64,000 nt of DNA, taken from contig NZ_DAJPEN010000001.1 in assembly GCF_025993685.1 (NCBI RefSeq), positions 806,001 through 870,000 of the forward strand. The letters are read 5' to 3'. Made by a program: the position numbers and the translations under genes. The notes under the pieces were generated by a model that saw nothing but the letters and a program-made list of their open reading frames with translations, was not told the DNA's origin and did not search any database. Shown here piece by piece: positions 47,278-54,516 of the stretch. Position 1 is the stretch's first letter, and each line of letters begins with the position of its first letter. The DNA is from Bacteroides mediterraneensis (GTDB lineage Bacteria > Bacteroidota > Bacteroidia > Bacteroidales > Bacteroidaceae).

Positions 47278-47973
47278 ATGTATAAACTTTATTTTTTTCT
47301 GTTGTGTGCAATGCTTTGCACCTCTTGCAGTAAGAAATATAAGATAGAAGGTACTTCATCTGTTTCAATGTTGGACGGCAAGATGCTTTTCATAAAAATC
47401 CCGGTGGGTGATAGATTGGTCAACATTGACTCGGCTGAAGTGATTCATGGCTTATTCGAGATGCAGGGAAAAGTGGATTCTACGGTACTGGCCTCTTTGT
47501 ATATGGATGATGACTGCATTATGCCCTTGGTGATAGAACCCGGACATATTGCCATACAGATTGACAATGCGGGGATTACGATTAAGGGGACTCCACTGAA
47601 TGATTGTTTCAACGACTTCGTGATGCAGAAAAATTCGCTCGACGATCGTGCCTACGAGGTGGAACATGAAGAAAGCCGTATGATTATGGACGGAAAAGAC
47701 TTGCAGACCGTTCATGAGGAAATCCAGAAAAAACGAGACCAGCTGTCGGAAGAGATGAACCAGTTGGCAAAGACTTTCATCCAGGACAATTATGAGAATG
47801 TGCTGGGTCCGGGTGTCTTTCTGATGCTGGGCAACAGTCTGCCTTATCCGTTTTTGACACCGCTTATGCAAGAGATTATAGACGGGGCTCCCGACTCTTT
47901 CAAGAATAATTACATGGTACAAGAGTATGTGTCGGTGGCGCGTGAGAATATGTCGCATGCCCCTCTTCATTAA
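47278..47973 (+). CDS. DUF4369-type lipoprotein
   Basis: A 231-residue lipoprotein (lipobox CTSC, Cys17). The region 20-115 (YKIEGTSSVSMLDGKMLFIKI...DSAEVIHGLFEMQGKV...PGHIAIQIDNAGITIKGTPLND) matches the DUF4369 beta-domain that often precedes a thioredoxin domain in Bacteroidetes TlpA-like proteins. Here the following 115 residues are helical (EIQKKRDQLSEEMNQLAKTF) and no thioredoxin CxxC motif is present, so it is a domain-only version. Function unknown; possibly a regulator or scaffold of periplasmic redox enzymes. Single gene with its own terminator. Confidence 0.85.
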   Translation: MYKLYFFLLCAMLCTSCSKKYKIEGTSSVSMLDGKMLFIKIPVGDRLVNIDSAEVIHGLFEMQGKVDSTVLASLYMDDDCIMPLVIEPGHIAIQIDNAGITIKGTPLNDCFNDFVMQKNSLDDRAYEVEHEESRMIMDGKDLQTVHEEIQKKRDQLSEEMNQLAKTFIQDNYENVLGPGVFLMLGNSLPYPFLTPLMQEIIDGAPDSFKNNYMVQEYVSVARENMSHAPLH

Positions 47974-48020
47974 AAAAACAATCGGGTAGAAAGAGATTCC
48001 CTTGCAACCCGATTGTTTTT
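47974..48020. terminator. Bidirectional intrinsic terminator
   Basis: AAAAACAATCGGGT (47974-47987) and ACCCGATTGTTTTT (48007-48020) form a perfect 14-bp stem with A/T-run ends, directly after the DUF4369 stop and before the convergent plsC stop (48033). Confidence 0.92.
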
Positions 48021-48032
48021 CTTTTTTCTTAT

Positions 48033-48770
48033 TTATTTCTTTCCTTTGTATTTTTCCGGTAAATCTTTTTCAATGGCCTGATAGGACTCTTCCATCAGCA
48101 CGGTCAGGTTTTCCTGTCCTTTTCCCTGTGGGTAAATAGGTTCATGGATGGTCAGTTTCAGCGGATGCCACGAGAGCAGTTTGCCTGTGCGGGGCAGCAC
48201 GTCGAACGAACCGCTGATGGTCATGGGTACTACGGGCATCTGCAGCTGGTCGGCGATAAGGAAAGCGCCTTTCTTGAACTCGTTCATGTGTCCCGTGAAA
48301 GTTCTTCTTCCTTCCGGAAATACTACGAGCGAAGTACCTCCCTGCAAGATTTTCTCAGCCCGTTTGATGGTTTCGTACACTTTTCGCGGACTGGATTTGT
48401 CGACGAAGATGAATCCGGCCGATTCACAAGCTTTTCCTACAAAAGGAATGTTGCGCAAACTTTTTTTCATCATCCACTTGAAGTTCCGGCCCAGAAATCC
48501 GTAGATGAGGAAAATATCGAAGGCCCCTTGGTGGTTGGCTACAAAAACGTACGAGGTCTTGTGGTCTATATGCTGATGCCCTTCCACCTTCACCGGGAGC
48601 AAAAACAGAAAACAGGTAAGCTGCGACCAGATTTTACCGGGATAATATCCCCAGAAATGGCCGTTGCCGAGCCAGCATCCCAACATGGTGGTCAGTGCGG
48701 TCAGAATGGTTAGTACAAGAAAAATGGGTAGTCCGATACAGATTTGATAAATGATGTATAAGAATCTCAT
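48033..48770 (-). CDS. plsC: 1-acyl-sn-glycerol-3-phosphate acyltransferase
   Basis: A 245-residue membrane enzyme making phosphatidic acid. N-terminal hydrophobic segments (about 1-30 and 45-65). The acyltransferase HX4D block is NHQGAFD and the substrate-binding block VFPEGRRTFTG; KWMMKKSLRNIPFVG is the region between. Last gene of a five-gene minus-strand operon (GT2, pyrC, MetH-activation, phosphoesterase, plsC), separated from the previous by 33 bases. Confidence 0.93.
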   Translation of the reverse strand: MRFLYIIYQICIGLPIFLVLTILTALTTMLGCWLGNGHFWGYYPGKIWSQLTCFLFLLPVKVEGHQHIDHKTSYVFVANHQGAFDIFLIYGFLGRNFKWMMKKSLRNIPFVGKACESAGFIFVDKSSPRKVYETIKRAEKILQGGTSLVVFPEGRRTFTGHMNEFKKGAFLIADQLQMPVVPMTISGSFDVLPRTGKLLSWHPLKLTIHEPIYPQGKGQENLTVLMEESYQAIEKDLPEKYKGKK

Positions 48771-48803
48771 AATTTGATGTGGTTATTTTGAGGGTTAGTT
48801 GAA

Positions 48804-49955
48804 TTATTCTTTCTTTAAAGTAATGGCCGTAATCTCCGGCCAGGCTCCCAGCCGCATGGGAAAGAGCACATAGCCCAGTCCGATGTTGACATATAAGCCA
48901 CGATTGCCTTCCAGATACAATCCCCGGTGTTCCGGATAGATGAACCGGGAGACCGAAAAACCGAACAGACTGATTTGCATGTCGTGGGTGTGTCCCGACA
49001 AGGTCAGCTGTACGGATGTGTCCGGAAGCACTTTTCTCCGCCAGTGGGTAGGGTCGTGGCTGAGCAGCACCGTGAACATGCCGTCGGTTCCTTTCAGGGC
49101 CTTGGACAAATCTCCCCGGTCGGGGAAGGGAGGCTTTCCGCTGTTTTCCACTCCCGCCAGGGCAAGTGAGTCCTTACCTTTATATATTATATGCGAATCG
49201 TTCAGCAGCATTTTCCAGCCCATGCGGTTCTCGCGGGCAATCAGACTGTCTACATTGGCCAGACGGGCATGCTCGTTTTCCCACTTCACGTAGGTGCCGT
49301 AATCGTGGTTCCCTAACACGGCATACACGCCGTCGGGCGCTTTCAGTTGGGAGAATATCGGCATGAATTCCACCAGCTCGTCGGCCCGGCTGTTGACCAG
49401 GTCGCCGGTAAATACGGCCAGGTCGGCTTTTTGTTGGTTGCAGAGGGCAATGGCTTTCCGAAGCGCTTCCCCATTGCCTTTCCAGCTTCCGGAATGAATG
49501 TCCGACAGCTGCAGGATGCGGTATCCGTCGAAAGCGTCCGGTAGGTCGGGCGAACAGAAAGTCACCTCTTTCACCTGAAAATATTCCTTGCCTTTGAGGG
49601 CACCGAACAGGATGTATCCGAAAACGAGTACGGCTGGAATCAAGGAGATTTTCCCATGGGGAACAGGCCGGCGGATGAGTTTCTGGAGCAGTCTCAGCAA
49701 GATGCTGGTCAGCATGAAGAGGGTCTTCGGAATGGTGACACACAAGGCCACAATCAGGTACGTTCCGAAATACTCATGCAATTGGTCGTGCCCGATAAGG
49801 AATACTACCAGAATCAAGAGCAGCACGAGGGTCGGCCACCAGAATCTCTGCTTCCATTTTTTATTGTGCCAGTGCGACAGATAGGTCTTGCAGATATACC
49901 AGTCGGGCAAGAGGAACAAGGCCAGAAACAGAAGTGATACTCTTAATAGAATCAT
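48804..49955 (-). CDS. Membrane metallophosphoesterase
   Basis: A 383-residue calcineurin-like phosphoesterase. About four N-terminal membrane helices (residues 1-20, 38-60, 63-90, 103-122) precede the catalytic domain with the full motif set: LSDIHSG, GDLVNS, GNHDYG, LSHDP and SGHTHDMQ. This layout resembles YkuE/LpxH-like membrane phosphoesterases. Substrate unknown; a phospholipid or nucleotide derivative is possible, and the adjacent plsC makes a lipid link attractive but unproven. Confidence 0.9.
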   Translation of the reverse strand: MILLRVSLLFLALFLLPDWYICKTYLSHWHNKKWKQRFWWPTLVLLLILVVFLIGHDQLHEYFGTYLIVALCVTIPKTLFMLTSILLRLLQKLIRRPVPHGKISLIPAVLVFGYILFGALKGKEYFQVKEVTFCSPDLPDAFDGYRILQLSDIHSGSWKGNGEALRKAIALCNQQKADLAVFTGDLVNSRADELVEFMPIFSQLKAPDGVYAVLGNHDYGTYVKWENEHARLANVDSLIARENRMGWKMLLNDSHIIYKGKDSLALAGVENSGKPPFPDRGDLSKALKGTDGMFTVLLSHDPTHWRRKVLPDTSVQLTLSGHTHDMQISLFGFSVSRFIYPEHRGLYLEGNRGLYVNIGLGYVLFPMRLGAWPEITAITLKKE

Positions 49956-49975
49956 ATTGGCAGGTTTAAATGGGG

Positions 49976-50881
49976 TTAGGATTGTAAGTTGGCAGTCAGG
50001 TATTTGCGTAACACGTCGGGCTCCATTTGCCGTCGGACAGCATAATCCATGAGCTGTTCTTCATCGATTTTTCCCACGGCAAAATAGCGGGAAGCCGGAT
50101 GCGCGAACATCAGTCCGCATACCGACGCATGCGGCTGCATCATCCCGTTCTCGGTGAGGCGGATGCCGATGCGTTTCATGTCGATGAGGCGGTCGAGCAG
50201 GAAGCTGACTGAAATATCCGGCAGGGAGGGATAGCCTACTGCAGGACGGATACCCTGATAATCTTCGTTTAGAAGCTGCTTCATGGTGAGATGCTCGTCT
50301 TTGGCATATCCCCAAACCTCCTTGCGCACGGTTTCGTGTATCTTTTCGGCAGCTGCTTCTGCCAGGCGTTCTCCCAGCGTCTTGATGAGCAGGGCCTGGT
50401 AATCGTCGTGCAGGAACTCTTCTTCCATGGCCGGGTCGATGGTGGTGGCAAATCCTCCCACCGTATCCTTGATGCCCGATGAAAGCGGGCGCACAAAGTC
50501 ACTCAGGCAAAGAAACGGGTCATCGGGACGTACACGGGTCTGCTGGCGAAGCAAGGGGAACGACATCCCCTCCAAAATCAGGTTGTCTCCGTCGGCATTG
50601 GCCTCCATAAGTCGGTAGATGGCATAAACGCCGTATTTTCCGTCAATGTGGTTGAGCATGCGTACAGCTTCCTTATGCAATTGCATGGCTTCGGCAGCCT
50701 TGGCACGGTCGGTTTCCGGGAAAGAAGCCAGCCAGCCGGCCCGGCAGGCATCACAGCCATGAATGTCGGCAATGGTGGCGAAACGAGGCTGGAATCCCCA
50801 CGCATGGAAGAAGTAAATCCAGTTGATGTATTCAGCCAGGTCGTGTATGTCGTAACGGACGGTGGTGATGTCTGTTTTCAT
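49976..50881 (-). CDS. Stand-alone MetH activation-domain protein
   Basis: A 301-residue protein corresponding to the AdoMet-binding reactivation domain of cobalamin-dependent methionine synthase (MetH). The start at 50881 is preferred (MKTDITTVRYD). The typical segments are present: LAEYINWIYFFHAWGF, PDDPFLCLSDFVRP, VWGYAKDEHLTMKQLLNEDYQGIRPAVGYPSLPD and the C-terminal MMQPHASVCGLMFAHPASRYFAVGK. There is no homocysteine, folate or B12 domain on the same chain. It may reactivate a separate MetH in trans. It lies 10 bases downstream of pyrC in the same operon. Confidence 0.88.
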   Translation of the reverse strand: MKTDITTVRYDIHDLAEYINWIYFFHAWGFQPRFATIADIHGCDACRAGWLASFPETDRAKAAEAMQLHKEAVRMLNHIDGKYGVYAIYRLMEANADGDNLILEGMSFPLLRQQTRVRPDDPFLCLSDFVRPLSSGIKDTVGGFATTIDPAMEEEFLHDDYQALLIKTLGERLAEAAAEKIHETVRKEVWGYAKDEHLTMKQLLNEDYQGIRPAVGYPSLPDISVSFLLDRLIDMKRIGIRLTENGMMQPHASVCGLMFAHPASRYFAVGKIDEEQLMDYAVRRQMEPDVLRKYLTANLQS

Positions 50882-50891
50882 GCGGTTTCTT

Positions 50892-52232
50892 TTATCGTTC
50901 AAATTTCAGGGCTTGTCCGCGGTGAGCCTTGTCTACCTTTCCATTCTCATAAACTACCTCTCCGTTAACAAAGGTTTTCTCTACTTTCCCGTGGAACGTA
51001 CGTCCTTCCATCGGGCTCCAGCCACACTTGCTTTCAATGCAGTCGGTAGTGACGGTCCATTCCTTATGAGGATTCAGCAGCACCAGGTCGGCCTGGTATC
51101 CCGGTCGGATGAAACCTCTCCGGCTGATTTGGAAGAGCTGGGCAGGCGCGTGACACATTTTCTGTACCAGTTGTTCTATCGAAAGCAATCCTTCGTGCAC
51201 CAGTTCATAGATGCTCACCAGTGAGAACTGCAGGGTAGGCATGCCGGATACCGCCTTCAGCGCACCGCCTTGTTTCTCCGACAGCAGGTGAGGGGCGTGG
51301 TCGGTGGCAATCACGTCAATCAGGTTCGTAGTCAGTGCCTTTCTCAGGGCATCGCGGTCGGCTTTCGTCTTGATGCTGGGGTTGCATTTGATGCGGGCTC
51401 CCAAGCGGGCATAGTCCTCGTCGCAGAACATCAGGTGTGACACACAGGCTTCCGCCGTGATTTTCTTTTCAGTCAGCGGACGGTCTTCCAGCAGGCCCAG
51501 TTCGCGTGCCGTGCTGATGTGCAGAATGTGCAGGCGGGCTCCGGTTTCCTTGGCCAAGGCTACGGCCAGTGAGGAAGAACGGTAGCAAGCCTCCTCATCC
51601 CTTATCAGCGGGTGGAAAGAAATGTCGAGGTCCTCTCCATATTCTTGTTTATAGCGTTCGGTATTCTGACGGATGGTATTCTGGTCCTCACAATGCGTGG
51701 CAATCAGCATACCCGTTTCCGAAAATATCTTTTTCAGTGCCTCCATGCGGTCTACCAGCATGTTGCCGGTACTGGCTCCCATGAAAAGCTTCACGCCGCA
51801 TACCCGGGTCTTGTCCAGTTCCTTCAGCAAGTGGGTGTTGTTGTTTGTGGCGCCAAAGTAGAACGAATAGTTCACGATGCATTTGGTGGCGGCATCCTGG
51901 AATTTGTTGTCCAGTGCTTCCAAGGTAGTGGTCTGCGGGTTGCAGTTCGGCATATCCATGAAAGAAGTGACTCCACCTGCCGCAGCCGCAGCCGTTTCGG
52001 TGGCCATATCCGCCTTCTGCGTCAGTCCCGGATCGCGGAAATGTACATGGTCGTCTATCACTCCCGGCAGCAGGAAGCATCCTTGTGCGTCAATCTGTTC
52101 GTCACATTCGGCTGCGGGTTTCCCTTCTCCTTCGATAATCTCCTGGATTTTCCCTCCTTCAATAACCACGGAACCGGCAAACCGGCGTCCTTCGTTTACA
52201 ATGATTGCATGATGTATCCACGTACGTTTCAT
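50892..52232 (-). CDS. pyrC: Dihydroorotase
   Basis: A 446-residue zinc amidohydrolase of the class I/allantoinase-like type; third step of pyrimidine synthesis. Metal ligands: HxH in GVIDDHVHFRDPG, the carboxylated Lys region GVKLFMGAS, His in ATHCEDQ and LHILHIST, and Asp in IATDHAPH. ATG 52232 (MKRTWIHHA) is the start; the longer frame uses a TTG at 52247. The chain is slightly longer than E. coli PyrC but matches Bacteroides dihydroorotase. It follows the GT2 gene by 11 bases. Confidence 0.93.
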   Translation of the reverse strand: MKRTWIHHAIIVNEGRRFAGSVVIEGGKIQEIIEGEGKPAAECDEQIDAQGCFLLPGVIDDHVHFRDPGLTQKADMATETAAAAAGGVTSFMDMPNCNPQTTTLEALDNKFQDAATKCIVNYSFYFGATNNNTHLLKELDKTRVCGVKLFMGASTGNMLVDRMEALKKIFSETGMLIATHCEDQNTIRQNTERYKQEYGEDLDISFHPLIRDEEACYRSSSLAVALAKETGARLHILHISTARELGLLEDRPLTEKKITAEACVSHLMFCDEDYARLGARIKCNPSIKTKADRDALRKALTTNLIDVIATDHAPHLLSEKQGGALKAVSGMPTLQFSLVSIYELVHEGLLSIEQLVQKMCHAPAQLFQISRRGFIRPGYQADLVLLNPHKEWTVTTDCIESKCGWSPMEGRTFHGKVEKTFVNGEVVYENGKVDKAHRGQALKFER

Positions 52233-52243
52233 AAACACTTTTT

Positions 52244-52990
52244 TCAATTAGAATTCTTGGGGTATTTCTTGAACCAGCTGTCCCATTTCAGCTGGATGAC
52301 GCCGAACACGGCCTCTCCGAAAATGCTGCTGTTCATCTTGGAAGTACCCAGCTCGCGGTTGATGAAGATGACAGGTACTTCGGTGATGTGGAAGCCGCAT
52401 TTGTAGGCCGTGAATTTCATTTCAATCTGGAAGGCATAGCCTTTGAAGCGGATACGGTCCAGGTGAATGGTTTCAAGCACTTTGCGGCGGTAGCAGACAA
52501 AGCCGGCAGTGGTGTCGTGAATGGGCAGGCCGGTGATGAACCGCACGTATTTGGAGGCGAAGTACGACATCAGGACTCTTCCCATCGGCCAGTTGACCAC
52601 ATTGACTCCGCTCACGTAGCGTGAACCGATGGATACATCGGCCCCGTCGTCGTGGCAGGCCTTGTAGAGCCGGGGCAGGTCGTTGGGGTTATGGCTGAAG
52701 TCGGCATCCATCTCGAACACATAGTCGTATCCGTGTTCGATAGACCATTTGAAGCCGGTGATATAAGCGGTTCCCAGTCCGAGCTTGCCTTTCCGTTCAA
52801 TCATGAACAGGCGTTCGGGAAATTCTTTTTGCAGCCGGCGAACGATGTCGGCCGTACCGTCGGGAGAATTGTCTTCGATGACCAGAATGTGGAAACATTT
52901 TTCCAGTCCGAATACTGCCCGGATGATATTTTCGATATTTTCCTTCTCATTGTAAGTAGGAATTATCACAATACTGTCACTTGTCTGCAT
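52244..52990 (-). CDS. GT2 polyprenol-phosphate mannosyltransferase-like
   Basis: A 248-residue family-2 glycosyltransferase transferring a sugar from a nucleotide donor to polyprenyl phosphate. VIIPTYNEKENIENII at the N-terminus, VIEDNSPDGTADIV, the DxD motif EMDADFSHNP, and the C-terminal KFTAYKCGFHITEVPVIF region match dolichyl-/polyprenol-phosphate mannose synthases without a C-terminal membrane domain. ATG 52990 (MQTSDSIV) is chosen; the frame is open to 53185 only because it reads through palindrome array 3. A minus-strand -7 box TATATTTG (53011-53018) supports this start. It could supply mannose for envelope glycans. Confidence 0.92.
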   Translation of the reverse strand: MQTSDSIVIIPTYNEKENIENIIRAVFGLEKCFHILVIEDNSPDGTADIVRRLQKEFPERLFMIERKGKLGLGTAYITGFKWSIEHGYDYVFEMDADFSHNPNDLPRLYKACHDDGADVSIGSRYVSGVNVVNWPMGRVLMSYFASKYVRFITGLPIHDTTAGFVCYRRKVLETIHLDRIRFKGYAFQIEMKFTAYKCGFHITEVPVIFINRELGTSKMNSSIFGEAVFGVIQLKWDSWFKKYPKNSN

Positions 52991-53338
52991 GGTGTTTCTA
53001 TTATGTCGTGCAAATATACATATAAAATATGGATTCCTTTTCGAGTGCTTTATTTTTCTTCGGAAAAACGCAAGTGCGTTTGCCCTCAAGCGCAAGTGCG
53101 TTTCAAGTAAAACGTAAGTGCGTTTCAGGTAAAACGCAAGTACGTTTTGACTCAAACGCAAGTGCGTTTTTTTTGCCTTCGCCAAAGACCTGGAAAATGG
53201 CCTTCTGAGGTGCTCCAGAGGGGGTGGTTGTGCTTCCTTCTAAATTTTTTTGAAAAAAAGAAGGTGACGTACCTGCTTTCACAAAAAAAGTTTGTAGACT
53301 TGCGCCCGTATTGTAAAATAAGATTTGAAACTGAAGTT
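52991..53338. promoter_or_regulatory. GT2/pantothenate kinase divergent region with palindrome array 3
   Basis: A 348-base gap between divergent genes. It holds the GT2 -7 box (TATATTTG on the minus strand, 53011-53018), palindrome array 3 (53064-53172) and an AT-rich stretch before the kinase start. No clear promoter for the kinase was found, and no protein-coding gene. Confidence 0.6.
53064..53172. repeat. Palindrome array 3 (five units, 22-bp period)
   Basis: Five units of AAACGCAAGTGCGTTT or close variants; the equivalent inner base falls at 53070, 53092, 53114, 53136 and 53158, exactly 22 bp apart. The 6-base spacers (GCCCTC, CAAGTA, CAGGTA, TGACTC) differ in part. The last unit runs into T8. 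Unit sequence is the same family as array 1. Unlike arrays 1 and 2 it lies between divergent genes, upstream of both. Confidence 0.92.
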
Positions 53339-54178
53339 ATGATTATAGGTATAGATGTGGGAGGAAGCACCACCAAGATTGTAGGCATGGAAGACGGACG
53401 CATCCGTCATCCGATGTTTGTGACGGCCACCGACCCTGTGACTTCGTTGTTCGGGGCTTTTGGCAAGTATATATACGACCATTCCATTCAGCTCTCGGAG
53501 GTGGAACAGGTGATGCTGACCGGAGTGGGCAGTTCCTATATACAGCAGCCCTTGTACGGTTTGCCCACCGCCCGGACGGACGAGTTCATTGCCAACGGAT
53601 TGAGTGCGCAGTATGCCACGGGACTGGACAAACTGATGGTGGTGAGCATGGGTACGGGCACCTCCTTTGTGCGTGTGGAGAATGAGGAAATTCGTCACAT
53701 AGGCGGCATCGGTATCGGAGGCGGTACCTTGATGGGCTTGTCGCGCCTGTTGCTGCATACGCAGGACATTCTGTGGGTATCAGAACTGGCGGAGAAAGGC
53801 GATTTGCGGAACGTGGACTTGCAGATTCAGGATATTTGCCGGACTTCCCTGCCCGGCCTTCCTTTGGATGCGACGGCTTCGTTGCTGGGTAAACTGGATA
53901 ACAATGCGGCTCCCGAGGATGTGGCTTTGGGCCTGATGCACATGGTCTTGCAGTCCATCGGGCAGGCCGCCGTGCTGTCGGCTCTGGAGATGGGTATCCG
54001 CGATTTCGTGCTGATAGGCAACCTGACGCAGCTTCCCCAGTGTCGTCCGGTGTTTGAAACCATCGGGCAGATGTATGACGTACGTTTCATCATTCCGGAG
54101 AATGCGGAGTATCAGACAGCCATAGGTGCGGCCTTGGCTTATATCAAAAAAATAGAAACCAGTCTGGTAAGGGAGTGA
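53339..54178 (+). CDS. coaW: Type II pantothenate kinase
   Basis: A 279-residue ASKHA-fold kinase phosphorylating pantothenate in coenzyme A synthesis. MIIGIDVGGSTTKIVGM is the N-terminal phosphate-binding loop, VVSMGTGTSFV and GGIGIGGGTLMGLSRLLL are the second and third ATP-site motifs, and LIGNLTQLP with ENAEYQTAIGAALAY ends the protein. This is the eukaryote/Staphylococcus-like type II enzyme rather than CoaA or CoaX. The ATG at 53339 is preferred over an upstream frame that reads through the repeat-bearing gap. Its stop codon sits in a hairpin loop (54155-54197). Confidence 0.9.
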   Translation: MIIGIDVGGSTTKIVGMEDGRIRHPMFVTATDPVTSLFGAFGKYIYDHSIQLSEVEQVMLTGVGSSYIQQPLYGLPTARTDEFIANGLSAQYATGLDKLMVVSMGTGTSFVRVENEEIRHIGGIGIGGGTLMGLSRLLLHTQDILWVSELAEKGDLRNVDLQIQDICRTSLPGLPLDATASLLGKLDNNAAPEDVALGLMHMVLQSIGQAAVLSALEMGIRDFVLIGNLTQLPQCRPVFETIGQMYDVRFIIPENAEYQTAIGAALAYIKKIETSLVRE

Positions 54179-54197
54179 ACCTTATCGGACTGGTTTC
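54155..54197 (+). terminator. Hairpin overlapping the coaW stop codon
   Basis: GAAACCAGTCTGGTAAGG (54155-54172) pairs with CCTTATCGGACTGGTTTC (54180-54197): 18 bp with two wobbles. The 7-base loop contains the TGA stop (54176-54178). There is no T-run directly after. It may terminate or protect the mRNA. Confidence 0.65.
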
Positions 54198-54516
54198 AGT
54201 CTTAGCTTAAAAACGGTTGAAAATTCTCCTTCCATTCCTGAATGCTTACAACAAAATAATGTTTGAAGCTTACTTGTTTTTTTATTTTTATCTCTAAATA
54301 TGGTCCTTATCAGATTAAAAATAGCTACAGTAAAAGCATAAAACAAACAAGGCTTGATGATACTTTTTGTTGAAGTTTCTGTAAACATATAGTACATTGA
54401 CATCATTCCGAATAATAGAAAAAAGTCCTTAAAAAAAGTGATGTATATCTATAAATTTTTTCAATCATACTAATTGATAAATAGGTAGTGTAAAATGAAC
54501 TGTGTCAGGATTAGTC
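54198..54516. other. AT-rich gap with no recognised gene
   Basis: About 320 bases between the coaW hairpin and the stop of the TPR gene. No credible ORF with family resemblance, no tRNA-like cloverleaf and no clear terminator for the TPR gene was seen. Confidence 0.5.

Noticed and set aside
53064..53172. Array 3 as a CRISPR array
   Set aside because: Repeats are 16 bp and palindromic, spacers only 6 bases, no cas genes in the window; the geometry does not fit CRISPR.
52991..53185. N-terminal extension of the GT2 protein by 65 residues
   Set aside because: The extension is palindrome array 3 read in frame (repeated HLRL/LAF phrases); the true start follows a -7 box at 53011-53018 and begins with the normal GT2 N-terminus.
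53147..53338. 64-residue N-terminal extension of pantothenate kinase
   Set aside because: It is translation of repeat and AT-rich leader sequence; the family starts at MIIGIDVGGSTTK (53339).
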